This document shows, piece after piece, positions 1 to 10,047 of a stretch of DNA of 45,807 nt. The number at the start of each line of letters is the position of its first letter. Position 1 is the first letter of the stretch. The stretch comes from a bacterium (GTDB lineage Bacteria; Chloroflexota; Dormibacteria; Aeolococcales; Bog-877). The notes under the pieces were generated by a model, which was not told the origin of the DNA, did no database searches, and saw nothing but the letters and a program-made list of their open reading frames with translations. The stretch is taken from contig JAKAXE010000012.1 in assembly GCA_021816695.1 (NCBI GenBank), forward strand, positions 1-45,807, written 5' to 3'. The position numbers and the translations under genes were made by a program.

Positions 1-137
1 TCCAGCTCCTCGGTGCGGAATCTCCGTTCCCGGCCCGGGCGCACCACCGGCACCCGGCCCTCGTCTGCCCAACGGCGCAACGTCACCGGGTGCACTCCCA
101 GCACCTCCGCCGCCGCCTTGAGTCGCACTAATGCCAT
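1..137 (-). CDS. Helix-turn-helix DNA-binding protein, partial
   Basis: The gene starts with ATG at 137 and runs off the window edge, so only about 45 N-terminal residues are visible. They form a MerR/excisionase-like helix-turn-helix: an AAAEVLGVHPVTLRRWADEG segment followed by a basic PGRERRF stretch of the wing type. This arrangement is known from BldC-like regulators, excisionases and the N-terminus of IS607-type serine recombinases. The missing C-terminus would decide between a small stand-alone regulator and a recombinase. Function is not assigned beyond probable DNA binding. Confidence 0.6.
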   Translation of the reverse strand, partial: MALVRLKAAAEVLGVHPVTLRRWADEGRVPVVRPGRERRFRTEEL

Positions 138-445
138 GCCACCAAGTCTTACACATCACTCATGTTCGCTTAGCAAGACACACCACTGCTACAGACCCTG
201 CTGAGCCAGGAGCTGTGACAGTTGGGTCGCGGGGCTTCGGCTTGGTGCGCGTCAGCGGCACGGAATTGGGCCCGACCGTCCGGGACTAGTGAATACCACC
301 AGGTGGCCACTGGACCACGCTTCGCCCGCCACCATGGGCTGCAGCCCGACGTCGAGCGGGCACGTGGCGTCCTCTGTCGAGGCCCGTAGGCTCGGCCACC
401 GGCAACTCCATTCGTCAGCTCGGCACGGGATCCGTCGCATGTGCC
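138..445. other. Intergenic region, no gene recognised
   Basis: This stretch lies between the start of the helix-turn-helix gene and the stop of the aminotransferase gene, both on the minus strand, so it should hold the promoter of the former. I see no convincing RNA gene, terminator with a U-tract or conserved reading frame. The open frames here have no family resemblance. Confidence 0.4.
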
Positions 446-1681
446 TCACGCCTGCCGCACGGCTGTCCCCATGCGCCCCACCGCCTCGGTGAGAATGGCT
501 TGAGAGGTGGCGAAGTTCAGCCGCACGAACCCCTCGCCGCCACTGCCGAAGACGTGGCCCGAGCTGAGGGCGACCCTTGCCCTCTCCAGGAACATCTTGG
601 CCGGACCGGCGAGATCCGAGACAACGAACCGAGGGCCCGAGGCCGGCGGACTGGAGATGCCCAGCGCCCGGCAGTCCAACCAGGCGAGGCACGTCCCCTC
701 GGGGATGTGCAGCCGGACCCCGGGCAGGCGCTCGGCCACCAGCTCCGCGAGCAAGGCGCGGTTGGATTCCAGCCCGGCGAGGAGGGCATCCAGCCATTCC
801 TCTCCGCCGCGGAGGGCCGCGGTGTGGGCGATGACGCCCAGATGGCTGGGGCCGTGGCTCACCTCCTCCGGCAACCGGGCGAGGTCTCCGGCGGCGTCCG
901 GACCGGCCAGGGCGAGGGCGGCCTTCAGCCCCGCTAGGTTCCAGCCCTTCGAAGCTGATGTGAGCGCGAAGGCGTCCTCCGCTCCGGGCACACTGAGGTA
1001 CGGCGTGAACCTGGCTCCTGCGAGGACCAAGGGGGCATGGATCTCGTCGGATACCACCCGCACCCCGTACCTGCGGGCGAGAGCGGCAACCCCGACGAGC
1101 TCCTCCCGTCTGTGCACCACACCAGTTGGGTTATGCGGATTGCTGATCAAGTAGGCAACGTTCTTGGCCCCTGCCCGCGCTCTCTGGAAGGCCGACTCCA
1201 GGGTATTGAGGTCAAGCCGAAGGTCCGAGCCCAGAGGGGCCTCCATGACCTGGCGCGAGTCGTGGCCCACGAAGGCATAGAACGGCGGGTAGACAGGAGG
1301 GTTGACGATCACCGGGTCGCCAGGGTCGGTCACCAGCCGGAGGACCTGGACGATGCCCATCATCACGTCGGGAACGCTCGCGGCCCGGTCGACCGGAACT
1401 CCATCCCACTCCCACCGCTTCTTGGCGAAGGCCTGCAGCGCCTCCGGGTACTCGGTGCCCACCGGATAGCCGGTGTCCCCGATGTCCACGGCCCGATGCA
1501 ACGATGCCGCTACCGCTGGTGCGAGCCGAACGTCCATTTCGGCCACCCAGAGCGGGAGGACATCGGGACCAAACCGTCGCCACTTCATGCTCGTTCGCTG
1601 TCGAAGCTCGCCCAGCGACAGCTCCTCCAATGGGTTCGGCATCGCCTCGCCCCCAGCAGGGGGCCTGGTCTCGCTCACCAC
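446..1681 (-). CDS. MalY/PatB family PLP-dependent aminotransferase (C-S lyase type)
   Basis: Fold-type I pyridoxal-phosphate enzyme of about 411 residues, the usual length for the MalY/PatB group, whose members mostly act as cystathionine beta-lyases or other C-S lyases. Visible hallmarks are the [10 protein letters not shown]-terminal motif, the ISNPHNPTG loop, the SDEIHAPLV segment that contacts the cofactor, and [10 protein letters not shown] containing the Schiff-base lysine. GTG at 1681 is preferred because GGAGGG lies 6 nt upstream; TTG at 1687, GTG at 1678 and ATG at 1642 are alternatives. Substrate cannot be told from sequence. It stands alone on the minus strand with about 280 bp of non-coding DNA upstream. 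Confidence 0.88.
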   Translation of the reverse strand: MVSETRPPAGGEAMPNPLEELSLGELRQRTSMKWRRFGPDVLPLWVAEMDVRLAPAVAASLHRAVDIGDTGYPVGTEYPEALQAFAKKRWEWDGVPVDRAASVPDVMMGIVQVLRLVTDPGDPVIVNPPVYPPFYAFVGHDSRQVMEAPLGSDLRLDLNTLESAFQRARAGAKNVAYLISNPHNPTGVVHRREELVGVAALARRYGVRVVSDEIHAPLVLAGARFTPYLSVPGAEDAFALTSASKGWNLAGLKAALALAGPDAAGDLARLPEEVSHGPSHLGVIAHTAALRGGEEWLDALLAGLESNRALLAELVAERLPGVRLHIPEGTCLAWLDCRALGISSPPASGPRFVVSDLAGPAKMFLERARVALSSGHVFGSGGEGFVRLNFATSQAILTEAVGRMGTAVRQA

Positions 1682-1960
1682 TGCCAACCCTCCAGTTCGT
1701 GACCTCCAGGAGTGTTCGTCATATGTAGCTTGCGCGGCCGCTGGCCCTGAGGCGTGGGCAGCCGTTTGCCGCCCGGGCGCGAACAGGTACTGAGCGGCTG
1801 AGTACGGGGAGAGGGGCGCTCACCGTCCCCCTCCCCCCCGCCCGCAGCTATGGCCGACCGGACATCCCCTGGACATCAGCCGGCCCCGGCACCGCCCGCG
1901 ACTGGCCGCTCGGTGGCTTCCCTGCGAGAACGCCACCTCCACAGATGGAAAGTGGTGCCT

Positions 1961-2422
1961 CTACTGTGGGGAGGCCTTTGAACGGGTCGCCCGGCCGCGA
2001 GGCGCCTTGGGAGCCGCGCCCTCCTGGATCTCTTCCGCACTCCCGAGCTCGGCCAGGCGGCAGGGTATCTCGGCGTCCTCGTTTAGGTGGTAGCTGGCGC
2101 AGATCCGGTGATAGCCGTCGGCTACGGTGAGCGGCACGTCGCGGCCCAAGTCGCCCCTCAGGAGGAGAACCGGAGACAGCTTCCGACCGGCGCGAACCTC
2201 GCGAAGGTCTCGAGCCACGTCCGGGTCCTTGCCCGGCAGCAGGGGCAGCCGGCTGGCGCGCAGAAGGTCCTTGGCCTTGTACCGAACCAGCTCCGCCGAG
2301 CGCAGGCCGTCCACCGCGGCCTGCACCGCCGCCGCCGGAAGGAGGAGGGAAAGGTAGTTGGCGGCCGCGGGATAGTCGTGCTCGTCGGGCTCCGCCTTCC
2401 AGTTCTCCTTGGACTTGCTCAC
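1961..2422 (-). CDS. ParB/sulfiredoxin-like-fold protein of unknown role
   Basis: A 153-residue soluble protein. GTG at 2422 is chosen because GGAGG sits 8 nt upstream; the frame stays open further upstream but those residues are proline/arginine-rich and overlap the preceding gene. The segment near residues 105-120 (ADGYHRICASYHL) resembles the DGxHR signature of ParB-like and sulfiredoxin-like folds, and the preceding KAKDLLRAS and SPVLLL segments fit the same fold. The basic, disordered tail (PRGRATRSKASPQ) could bind nucleic acid. It is last in a same-strand run after the quinone reductase and aquaporin genes. No reaction can be assigned. Confidence 0.65.
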   Translation of the reverse strand: MSKSKENWKAEPDEHDYPAAANYLSLLLPAAAVQAAVDGLRSAELVRYKAKDLLRASRLPLLPGKDPDVARDLREVRAGRKLSPVLLLRGDLGRDVPLTVADGYHRICASYHLNEDAEIPCRLAELGSAEEIQEGAAPKAPRGRATRSKASPQ

Positions 2423-2477
2423 CAGGCTCACCTCCTGCCGGATTGGCTCCGGCTCCGCTTGCCGTACCCGGGCGCGC

Positions 2478-3308
2478 TCACTCCGTCTTTGCCGGCGGCC
2501 CCAGGGAATCGAGGGCGCCCTGGGCCGCTCGCATGGCGGTGACGTCCCCTCCCGGGCCACGAAGGATGTAGGCGGCCCCCACGGCCAGGAGCGCCCCGGC
2601 AGCCGGCCCGACCAGGTAAACCCAGAAGTGGGCGAAGTCGCCACTCACCAGGGCGGGACCGAAGGACCGCACCGGGTTCATGGAGGCCCCGCTGATGGGA
2701 CTCGACCACAGCCCGGCGAGCGCGATGTAGCCGCCCACGGCGATGGCCGAAAGGGTGCCCACGTTCTGCGCCCCGGAAGCTGTCCCCAGGATGGTGCTGA
2801 CCAGCCCCATGGTCAGGACGGCCTCCATGGCCATCGCCTGCAGATCTCCAACCCCGGAGCCGGGTAGGGTCGCGCCCAGGTGGGCATATCTGCCGACGAG
2901 GGCCCAGAGAACCAGGCAGGCCAGGACCGAACCCACCACCTGGGCCGCCAGGTAGGCCGGTATCCGCCGCCAGGGGAACTCCTGGCGCAGGGCAAAGGCG
3001 AGGCTTACCACCGGGTTGAGGTGGGCTCCGGAGACCAGCCCCATGAAGAGGATGATGCCCATCACCATGAGCCCCGGGGCGGTCACGACCGCCGCCTGGG
3101 AGAGGATGCCCGGGTAGCGGGCCGCCACGGTAGGCGCCCCAGCGGCCACCAGAACCAGGAGGAAGGTGCCGAACAGCTCGGCGAACAGGCGCCTCCACTC
3201 GTGGCTGAGGTCGTTGAAATTGCGCCCCCAGCTGGGCTCCACCCCCAGGACGGCGCGGTTTCGGATCTCGCGCCGAGCGGCGGTGGCCTCCGCCTCCGCG
3301 CTAGCCAC
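2478..3308 (-). CDS. Aquaporin (MIP family) with NPV in both pore boxes
   Basis: A 276-residue major intrinsic protein with six predicted membrane helices and two half-helix pore loops. The loops read SGAHLNPVV (N98) and SGASMNPVRSFGP (N211), so both canonical NPA boxes are NPV; the arginine after the second box is kept. The cytoplasmic N-terminus is about 40 residues, longer than in E. coli AqpZ. GTG at 3308 has GGGAGG six bases upstream. Family members pass water, glycerol or other small neutral solutes; the doubled valine change may alter selectivity. It is read in the same direction as the oxidoreductase gene 57 bp upstream, so co-transcription is likely. Confidence 0.88.
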   Translation of the reverse strand: MASAEAEATAARREIRNRAVLGVEPSWGRNFNDLSHEWRRLFAELFGTFLLVLVAAGAPTVAARYPGILSQAAVVTAPGLMVMGIILFMGLVSGAHLNPVVSLAFALRQEFPWRRIPAYLAAQVVGSVLACLVLWALVGRYAHLGATLPGSGVGDLQAMAMEAVLTMGLVSTILGTASGAQNVGTLSAIAVGGYIALAGLWSSPISGASMNPVRSFGPALVSGDFAHFWVYLVGPAAGALLAVGAAYILRGPGGDVTAMRAAQGALDSLGPPAKTE

Positions 3309-3365
3309 GAAGATCCTCCCAGGCGGAGAGCAGCGTTCGGGCTGGGGCGCCGGCCCCACCTCCCC

Positions 3366-4337
3366 TCAAGGGATCTCCAGAACCACTTTGCCGGTGGCCC
3401 CAGATCGGACCGCCTCCTGGGCGTCGGCACAGCGGTCCAGTGGGAAGCGCACCAAGGGCAGCTCGGTCAGAGCGTTCTCCACCAGTGCCCGGTTGATCAT
3501 CGTCGCCGCCTGCTCCAGGTCCGGCCGGGCGACCCCGTACAGCAGGACAAAGCGCATCCGGAGGTTGGCACTCATGCAGGCCCGAACGGGCAGCACCGGG
3601 TCGTCGAGGTCGGCCGCATAGACCACGATCACGGTCTCGGGGCCGGCGAGGCCCAGGTCCATCTGCAGGTTGGCGGCCAGGTTCACCTCCACGATCCTGG
3701 CGAAACGGGAGGAGAAGCGCTGGAGCTCGGCCAGCACCCCCGGCTCCCGGTAGTTCACCACCAGCTGCGCCCCCGCCCGCTTGGCCAGCTCCGCCTTGGC
3801 CTCCCCACTCACCGTCGCCGCCACCCGGGCCCCGCTCCAGCGGGCGACCTCGATGGCGAAGTGCCCCACCGCCCCGGCACCCCCGGTGACCAGCACATCC
3901 CTCCCCGACACCGGGCCGTCCGCGAAAAGGCACCAGTGGGCGGTCAGGGCGGGTACCCCGAGGCAGGCGCCCAGCTCGTATGACGCGCCCGCAGGGAGGG
4001 GGACGGCCTGCGCCGAGGGGACCACCGTCCACTGCGCCGCGGTGCCCCAGGGCCGGCCGGCTGCCGCCAGCCAGACCCAGACCCTCTCCCCCAATCGCTC
4101 GGCCGGGACCCCCTCACCCACGGCATCGATATCGCCGGCGCCATCGTGGTGGGGGATCTGAAAGTCCAGGATTGGCCGGGGGGTGGCCCCGGTGCGGGCC
4201 TTCCAATCGGTGGGATTCACCCCCGAGGTGCGGAGGCGCACCCGCACCTCGCCCGGTCCCGGCTCGGGCCGCTCCACCTCCTCCAGGCGGATCACGTCCG
4301 CGGCAGCGCCGGTCGCACGGTACAGGGCTGCCTTCAA
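3366..4337 (-). CDS. NADPH:quinone oxidoreductase-like (zinc-free MDR family)
   Basis: A 323-residue medium-chain dehydrogenase/reductase. The GroES-like half carries the SGVNPTDWKAR motif typical of quinone reductases, and the Rossmann half has GGAGAVGHFAIEVARW, a GxGxVG nucleotide loop of the NADPH-binding type. Zinc-ligand cysteines of true alcohol dehydrogenases are not seen. Such enzymes reduce quinones or other electrophilic carbonyls. TTG at 4337 is preferred: GAGGGG lies upstream at usual spacing, and the KAALYRATG start matches family N-termini. The longer open frame to 4469 would add a low-complexity arginine-rich leader. It is divergent from proC. Confidence 0.82.
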   Translation of the reverse strand: MKAALYRATGAAADVIRLEEVERPEPGPGEVRVRLRTSGVNPTDWKARTGATPRPILDFQIPHHDGAGDIDAVGEGVPAERLGERVWVWLAAAGRPWGTAAQWTVVPSAQAVPLPAGASYELGACLGVPALTAHWCLFADGPVSGRDVLVTGGAGAVGHFAIEVARWSGARVAATVSGEAKAELAKRAGAQLVVNYREPGVLAELQRFSSRFARIVEVNLAANLQMDLGLAGPETVIVVYAADLDDPVLPVRACMSANLRMRFVLLYGVARPDLEQAATMINRALVENALTELPLVRFPLDRCADAQEAVRSGATGKVVLEIP

Positions 4338-4470
4338 GCCTTGCCCCTCACGCTCTGACGGGGTCGCGCGAGTCCGACATCCACCTTGCCTCCAAATTGA
4401 TCCGGTGGCCGAGATCGTACCGCCGCGGATATGCTGAGCACAGCCGCCCCGCCGCATATGGTGTAACAAC

Positions 4471-5370
4471 TTGTCCCCCGAGCAACCAACCTCTCCCGAG
4501 CTGGCGCCTCAGAGTCACCTGTCCGGAGCAAGGCTAGTGGTGGTGGGAGCGGGCGCCATGGCCGAGGCCATAGTGGGAGGTCTGTTGGCCCGGGGGCTGG
4601 TGAGCCCAGGGGAGGTCACCTGCACCCACCCCCGCCGGGCGCGGCGGGAGGACCTGGAGCACCGCCTTGGCGTGCGGGTAACTTCGGACAACCGCCAGGC
4701 CGCAACCTCCGCGGACCTCTTGGTGATCTCGGTGAAGCCTCAGGTGCTCCGCCGCGTGATGCCCGAGCTCAAGGGCGCGATCGCGCCCGGCACCTTGGTG
4801 CTGAGCATCGTCGCCGGTGCCTCCACCGGAACCCTGGGGGAGGGACTGGGGCACCCTGCCGTGGTCAGGGCCATGCCCAACACCCCAGCTCAGATCGGCA
4901 AGGGGATGACCGTCTGGTACCCCACCCCCGAGGTGGACCAAGTGGGAAGGCTGCGCACCCGCCAGTTGCTCGGCGCCCTGGGTGAGGAGCTGGAGGTGGA
5001 GGACGAGGAACAGGTGGCGATGGCCACCGCCGTCTCCGGAACCGGGCCGACCTACACTCTGCTGTTCATCGAATCCCTGGTGGACGCCGCCGTCCATCTC
5101 GGATTCCCTCGCCATCTGGCCCGGAGGCTCGTCCTGAGCACAGTGCAGGGGTCGACCGAATTCGCCGCCCAGAGCCAGCGCCACCCCAGCGAACTCCGGG
5201 ACATGGTGACGTCTCCGGGCGGCACCTCGGCCGAGGCACTCGCCGCCCTGGAGAGGGGGCGCTTCCGGACAGTGCTGGCGGATGCGGTCTGGGCCGCCTA
5301 CCACCGGACCCGGCAGCTGGAGCAGGCCCTGGACCGCGGGGTTCCTCCGGGACCTCCCCAGCCGCGCTAG
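4471..5370 (+). CDS. proC: Pyrroline-5-carboxylate reductase
   Basis: Final step of proline synthesis, NAD(P)H reduction of pyrroline-5-carboxylate. The Rossmann motif VVVGAGAMAEAIVGGL lies near residues 23-38, an ISVKPQ segment follows, and the C-terminal half contains the P5CR signature VTSPGGTSAEALAALERG. Length (299 residues) is slightly over the usual 270 because the N-terminus is uncertain: TTG at 4471 gives about 20 extra residues before the Rossmann strand and a nearer non-ATG start is possible. Its TAG stop shares the palindrome CTAG with the stop of the converging typA gene. Confidence 0.9.
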   Translation: MSPEQPTSPELAPQSHLSGARLVVVGAGAMAEAIVGGLLARGLVSPGEVTCTHPRRARREDLEHRLGVRVTSDNRQAATSADLLVISVKPQVLRRVMPELKGAIAPGTLVLSIVAGASTGTLGEGLGHPAVVRAMPNTPAQIGKGMTVWYPTPEVDQVGRLRTRQLLGALGEELEVEDEEQVAMATAVSGTGPTYTLLFIESLVDAAVHLGFPRHLARRLVLSTVQGSTEFAAQSQRHPSELRDMVTSPGGTSAEALAALERGRFRTVLADAVWAAYHRTRQLEQALDRGVPPGPPQPR

Positions 5371-7211
5371 TCGGCTCCCGCCCTGGCCGTCGGGCGGGAA
5401 CGGCGCCGCTCCCGGGCCCTCAGGCTCTGCTCGAGCACCACCTTGCGTAATCTCACCGACCGGGGAGTCACCTCGGCACACTCATCCTCGGCAATGAACT
5501 CCAGCGCCTGCTCCAGCGAGAGGTTGAGGGCCGGACTCAAACGCTCCAGCTCCTCCGCGGTGGAGGAGCGCATGTTGGTCAGCTTCCGCTCCCTGGTGGG
5601 GTTGACGTCTATGTCTTCGGGGCGGGCGTTCTCCCCCACCAGCATTCCCTCATAGACCTCCACCCCCGGACCGATGTGCAGGGTTCCTCGCTCCTGCAGC
5701 GACATCAGCGCCTCGGTTGTCGAGAACCCTCTGCGGTCCGCCACCAGCGAGCCGTTGCGCCGGGTCTTGAGCTCCCCGTGCCAAGGCTCCAGCCCGTCAA
5801 AGACGCTGTGCAACACCCCGGTCCCCCTGGTTTCCACCAGGAACTCGGTGCGGAAGCCCACCAGCCCCCGGGCCGGGGCCCGGTACTCGAGCCGGACCCA
5901 CCCGGTCCCGTGATTGACGATCTCCTGCAGCCGTCCCTGGCGCAGGGCCAGGAGCTGGGTGATCACCCCGAGATACTCCTCAGGGGCATCCACGGTCAGC
6001 CGCTCCATCGGCTCGTGGACCACTCCATCGACCACCCGGGTCACCACCTGAGGCTTGCCCACAGTGAGCTCGAACCCCTCGCGGCGCATGGTCTCCACCA
6101 GCACCGCGAGCTGTAGCTCCCCCCGCCCCTGAACCTCCCAGGTGTCGGGCCGTTCGGTGGGGGCGATGCGCAGCGACACGTTTCCCACCAATTCGGAGTC
6201 CAGGCGGCTCTTGAGGAGGCGGGCCGTGAGCTTGGTGCCCTCGCGCCCCGCCAGCGGGGAGGTGTTGATCCCCACGGTCATGGCCAGGCTCGGCTCGTCC
6301 ACCAGGATGGGCTCCAAGGGCTCGGGATCCTGGGGGTCGGCGAGGGTGTCACCGATGGAGACGTCGGCAAACCCGGCGACCAGCACGATCTCCCCTGGCC
6401 CTGCCGACTCCACCGCGACCCGCTCCAACCCCTCGGTGCCGAAGAGCTCCACGACCCGACCGGACTCCACCCCCCCTCCGGCCCGGCACAACGCGACCGT
6501 GGCGCCCCGAACGATCTCGCCCCGGTGCACGCGGCACACCGCCAGCCGGCCCAGGTAGGGCGAGGCGTCGAGGTTGGTGACCAGCGCCTGCAGCGCGCCT
6601 CCAGGCTCGTGCTCGGGCGCCGGCACCGAGGCCAGGATGGCCTCGAAGAGGGGCTCGAGGGAGGTGCCGGTGGTGGCGGGAGAGGTGGACGCCCAGCCCT
6701 CCTTGGCGCTGGCGTAGAGGATCGGGAAGTCCAGCTGCCCCTCGTCGGCGTCCAGGTCGAGGAACAGATCCTCCACCTCCCGCACCACCTCAGCCACCCT
6801 GGAGTCCGGGCGATCGACCTTGTTGACCACCACCAGAACCGCCAGCCTGGCCTCCAGGGCCTTGCGCAGCACGAAGCGGGTCTGGGGCAGCGGACCCTCC
6901 GAGGCGTCCACCAGGAGCAGCACCCCATCCACCATGGCCAGAGCGCGCTCCACCTCGCCGCCGAAGTCGGCGTGCCCGGGAGTGTCCACGATGGTGATCC
7001 GGGTGCCCCGGTAGCGCACCACCGTGTGCTTGGCCAGGATGGTGATCCCCTTCTCCCGCTCCAGGTCCCCGGAGTCCATCACCCGGTCGGCGACCACCAG
7101 GTTCGCCCGGAAGGCACCGGTCTGGCGCAGCATGGCGTCCACCAGGGTGGTCTTACCGTGGTCAACATGGGCCACCAGGGCCACGTTGCGCAGGTCGGAG
7201 CGCCTCTCCAC
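5367..7211 (-). CDS. typA: Ribosome-associated GTPase TypA/BipA
   Basis: A 614-residue translational GTPase of full family length. G1 is [10 protein letters not shown]2 lies in KGITI, G3 is [10 protein letters not shown]4 is NKVDRPD and G5 is ASAKEG. The EF-G-like domains follow and the C-terminal TypA-specific domain includes HVDHG-distal motifs RNGSLV and the [13 protein letters not shown] segment. TypA acts on the ribosome during assembly or stress. GTG at 7211 opens directly at the [19 protein letters not shown] start. The upstream K+ channel gene ends 44 bp away on the same strand, so the two are probably transcribed together. The stop overlaps proC by 4 nt. Confidence 0.96.
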   Translation of the reverse strand: MERRSDLRNVALVAHVDHGKTTLVDAMLRQTGAFRANLVVADRVMDSGDLEREKGITILAKHTVVRYRGTRITIVDTPGHADFGGEVERALAMVDGVLLLVDASEGPLPQTRFVLRKALEARLAVLVVVNKVDRPDSRVAEVVREVEDLFLDLDADEGQLDFPILYASAKEGWASTSPATTGTSLEPLFEAILASVPAPEHEPGGALQALVTNLDASPYLGRLAVCRVHRGEIVRGATVALCRAGGGVESGRVVELFGTEGLERVAVESAGPGEIVLVAGFADVSIGDTLADPQDPEPLEPILVDEPSLAMTVGINTSPLAGREGTKLTARLLKSRLDSELVGNVSLRIAPTERPDTWEVQGRGELQLAVLVETMRREGFELTVGKPQVVTRVVDGVVHEPMERLTVDAPEEYLGVITQLLALRQGRLQEIVNHGTGWVRLEYRAPARGLVGFRTEFLVETRGTGVLHSVFDGLEPWHGELKTRRNGSLVADRRGFSTTEALMSLQERGTLHIGPGVEVYEGMLVGENARPEDIDVNPTRERKLTNMRSSTAEELERLSPALNLSLEQALEFIAEDECAEVTPRSVRLRKVVLEQSLRARERRRSRPTARAGAD

Positions 7212-7255
7212 CGCTCCACCATAACCGGGACGGCCGGACGGTCCGGTGCCGGGGA

Positions 7256-8275
7256 TCAGCTCAGGGCCAGCGTCGTCCGGTCCACCTCGACGGCGGAGCC
7301 CAGTACCACCAGCAGGTCGCCCCCAAGGACCACCTGGTCGTCACCGGGGCCCACGAACAGCTCCCCAGTGGGACGGCGGAGGGCCAGGATCCTGGCGGTG
7401 CCCCGATCCGTCAGGCCCGCCTCCCGCACCGTGGCGCCCGCCCGCCGCCAGTCCTCGGGCACGACGATCTCCTCGACCCCGAGAGTCCCGGAGCCCGACC
7501 TCAGGGTGTCGATCACCTCCACCACCCCGGGCCGGAGGGCCATCTCGGCCATCCGGTGACCCGCCATCTGATATGGCGAGAGCACTCGATCGGCTCCGGC
7601 CAGCTGGAGCCGCCGAAGGGACTCCGGCTGCCCGGCGCGGGCGATGATGAAGAGATTGGAATTGAGCGAACGGGCGGCCAGCGTGATGTACACCGCCCGC
7701 TCATCCGCGTCCACCGCGCACACCACCCCACGGGCGCGCTCCACACCGGCCCGCCGCAGGACCTCCTCCGAGGCGGCGTCGCCCTCCAGGAAGAGCCGCC
7801 CCTCACGTGAGAGGCGGCCCACCGCCTCGGGGTTGTTGTCGATGGCCAGATAGGGAACCCCAGCCCGCTCCAGCTCCGCCACCACCTGGGTTCCGATGCG
7901 CCCATAGCCGCAGAGGATGAAGTGGCCACGAAGTGCCGAGACGTCCCGCTCCAACTGCCGTGTCATCCTCCACCGGCTCAGCTGGCCGCCGCTCACCAGC
8001 TCGGCGAAGAGCCCGAGCGAGTAGAGCATAGTCCCCACTCCGATCACGATCAGGCCGATGCTGAAGAGCCGACCCGCCAGGGAGAGCGGATGAACCTCCT
8101 GGTAGCCCACGGTGGAGACCGTGATGACGGTCATGAAGGCGCTGTCGGCGAGGTCCCAGCCCTCTATGAGCATGTAGCCGAGGGTCCCGCCGACCAGCAC
8201 CGCGGCCAGCAAGAGAGCCGGGCGGGTGAAACGCCGCAGTGGGTGCTGGGACCAGGCTCCGTGGGCCGCGCTCAT
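7256..8275 (-). CDS. Two-TM potassium channel with cytosolic RCK domain
   Basis: A 339-residue membrane channel subunit. An N-terminal helix (about residues 20-35) is followed by a pore loop whose filter reads TVGYQE (about 55-60) and by a second helix. The C-terminal RCK/TrkA-N domain opens with LCGYGRIG, the NAD/ligand-binding Rossmann motif, and continues into a TrkA-C-like segment. Such channels assemble as tetramers and are gated by Ca2+, nucleotides or pH. ATG at 8275 is preferred over the open frame to 8329, which adds an unrelated arginine-rich leader; neither has a strong Shine-Dalgarno. With kdp nearby, this is a potassium-rich neighbourhood. Confidence 0.88.
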   Translation of the reverse strand: MSAAHGAWSQHPLRRFTRPALLLAAVLVGGTLGYMLIEGWDLADSAFMTVITVSTVGYQEVHPLSLAGRLFSIGLIVIGVGTMLYSLGLFAELVSGGQLSRWRMTRQLERDVSALRGHFILCGYGRIGTQVVAELERAGVPYLAIDNNPEAVGRLSREGRLFLEGDAASEEVLRRAGVERARGVVCAVDADERAVYITLAARSLNSNLFIIARAGQPESLRRLQLAGADRVLSPYQMAGHRMAEMALRPGVVEVIDTLRSGSGTLGVEEIVVPEDWRRAGATVREAGLTDRGTARILALRRPTGELFVGPGDDQVVLGGDLLVVLGSAVEVDRTTLALS

Positions 8276-8382
8276 CTGGCCAGTTGTAGCCCCCCAGAGC
8301 CGCCCGCACAAGCGCGGGGCCAGGACCACCTCCCCGGCTCACAGGGGGGACCACCGGCCCCGGCCGATATCCTGGGCGGCTG

Positions 8383-9990
8383 ATGGTGCACGTCCCTGAG
8401 GCGCGAGCTCTGCATGAGCGATGGGACGCGTCCTGGCTCGGCCAACACCCGCAGCGCAACCTGGCCTGGGCGGCGGCCATCCTGGGCCTCGCCATCCGCT
8501 GGGCAACCCTGGTGATGACCGGGCACCTCGCCGGCTCCTGGGAGTACGACGACGCCGTCTACTTCGGCACCGCGGTGCAGATGGTGCATGGGCTGGTCCC
8601 CTACCGGGACTTTGTGCTCATCCAGCCGCCGGGGGTGCCCCTGGCGCTGACCCCGGTGGCCCTGCTCTCATACCCCTTCGGAACCCACACGGCCCTGGAG
8701 GTCGCCCGCGCCCTGGTGCCCCTGGTCTCCTTCGTCAACGTGCTCCTGCTGGGACGGCTGCTGCGCCACCGCTCCCCCCTGGCGGTGGCCACCGCCTGCC
8801 TGGTGCTGGCCCTCTTCCCGGACGCCATCCTGGCCTCCAGCGCCCTGCTTCTGGAGCCCTTCCTCAACCTGTTCTGCCTCCTGGGACTTCTGGCGCTCTT
8901 CTCCGGGGACCGGCTCACCCCGCGGACCGACCTCACCATCTGGGCCGGATTGGCGTTTGGGGTCGGGGGGACCATGAAGACCTGGGCCGTCATCCCCCTG
9001 GCCGCCGTGGCCTTGGTCCTGCTCATGAGGGGAAGGGTCGCCCAGGTGATCGTCCTGGCGGTGGCGGCGGGGATCGGCTTCCTGCTGCCGTGCCTACCCT
9101 TCGTGCTCCTCTCGCCGGGCCCCTTCATCCACCAGGTTTTCCTGGATCAGCTGGGGCGGACCGGCCAGGCCGGCCAGCCGATCCTGGTGCGTCTCGAGTT
9201 CATGACCACCGTATGGCCCGGCTTGGGGGTGCCCCCCGGACACCGCTACCAGGTGCTGGCCGCCGGGGCGGCGGCCGTTCTGCTCGCGGTGTTCGCCGCC
9301 GCGTTTGCCGCCCTGCCCGGGGAGGGCAGCCGCCGGCTTCCCACCCAGCTGGAAGGCTTCACCCTCCTCAGCACCGTGCTGGTCGGGGTCGCCCTCTGCT
9401 GGCCGGCCGAGTTCTTCTACCACTACGCGGCCTTCCTGGCCCCCTTCCTGGCGCTGCTGCTTGGGCTGGCGGTAGCCCGAATGGAGCGAATTAGGCCGCA
9501 GCTGGTGGCCGCCCTGGTGGCGGTGGTTTTCGTGGCAGGACTGCTGCACGCCGCAGCCATCCCGGCCCTTTTGCAGCGGGCCCAGGACCCCTCGGCACTG
9601 CTCGCCACCACCATCCCCAGCGGAGCGTGCGTCGTCACGGACGAGACCGAGTACACCGTGAACGCCGATCGGTTCCTGGCCAAACAGAAAAGCTGCCCGG
9701 TCGTGGTGGACGCTCTGGGGACCACCATCTCCATCTCCGGCAGTCAGGTGCCCTCCAGCCCTGCGGCCCAGGCCGCCGCTCCCGCCTGGCTGGGCTACTT
9801 CTCCCGTGCCACCTACCTCCTCCTGACCCCGCTCAGCGGAGACCGCATCCCCTGGAACCGTCAGTTGGAGAGCTACGTGGAGCGCAACTTCCACCCGGTG
9901 CTGCAGAGCCCGGTCCTGGTCCTGAAGCGGAACCCAGCTGCGCCCAGCCCCCTGGCCCTGCCCCTGCCACCGGTTCCTCCGGCATCCTGA
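8383..9990 (+). CDS. GT-C fold membrane glycosyltransferase (GT39/ArnT-like)
   Basis: A 535-residue polytopic protein with roughly ten or more hydrophobic segments and a C-terminal soluble part. The first extracellular loop contains WEYDDAVYFG (about residues 53-62), the acidic pair characteristic of lipid-phosphate-dependent GT-C enzymes, followed by DFVLIQPPGVP, the usual conserved loop in this family. It probably moves a sugar from a polyprenyl carrier onto a lipid, glycan or protein on the outer face of the membrane; acceptor unknown. The C-terminal tail is proline/alanine-rich. It is divergent from the K+ channel gene and followed by doxX after 57 bp. Confidence 0.8.
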   Translation: MVHVPEARALHERWDASWLGQHPQRNLAWAAAILGLAIRWATLVMTGHLAGSWEYDDAVYFGTAVQMVHGLVPYRDFVLIQPPGVPLALTPVALLSYPFGTHTALEVARALVPLVSFVNVLLLGRLLRHRSPLAVATACLVLALFPDAILASSALLLEPFLNLFCLLGLLALFSGDRLTPRTDLTIWAGLAFGVGGTMKTWAVIPLAAVALVLLMRGRVAQVIVLAVAAGIGFLLPCLPFVLLSPGPFIHQVFLDQLGRTGQAGQPILVRLEFMTTVWPGLGVPPGHRYQVLAAGAAAVLLAVFAAAFAALPGEGSRRLPTQLEGFTLLSTVLVGVALCWPAEFFYHYAAFLAPFLALLLGLAVARMERIRPQLVAALVAVVFVAGLLHAAAIPALLQRAQDPSALLATTIPSGACVVTDETEYTVNADRFLAKQKSCPVVVDALGTTISISGSQVPSSPAAQAAAPAWLGYFSRATYLLLTPLSGDRIPWNRQLESYVERNFHPVLQSPVLVLKRNPAAPSPLALPLPPVPPAS

Positions 9991-9995
9991 CCCGC

Positions 9996-10001
9996 TATAG
10001 T
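9996..10001 (+). promoter_or_regulatory. Putative -10 element for the doxX-like gene
   Basis: TATAGT lies just after the stop of the glycosyltransferase gene and about 47 nt before the doxX GTG. It is one of few AT-rich hexamers in this GC-rich stretch and is well placed. No good -35 match is visible at 16-18 bp, so the call is tentative. Confidence 0.35.
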
Positions 10002-10047
10002 TGTACGGGCAACCATCGGTGGGGAGACACCCCTGAGGAGGACACCT

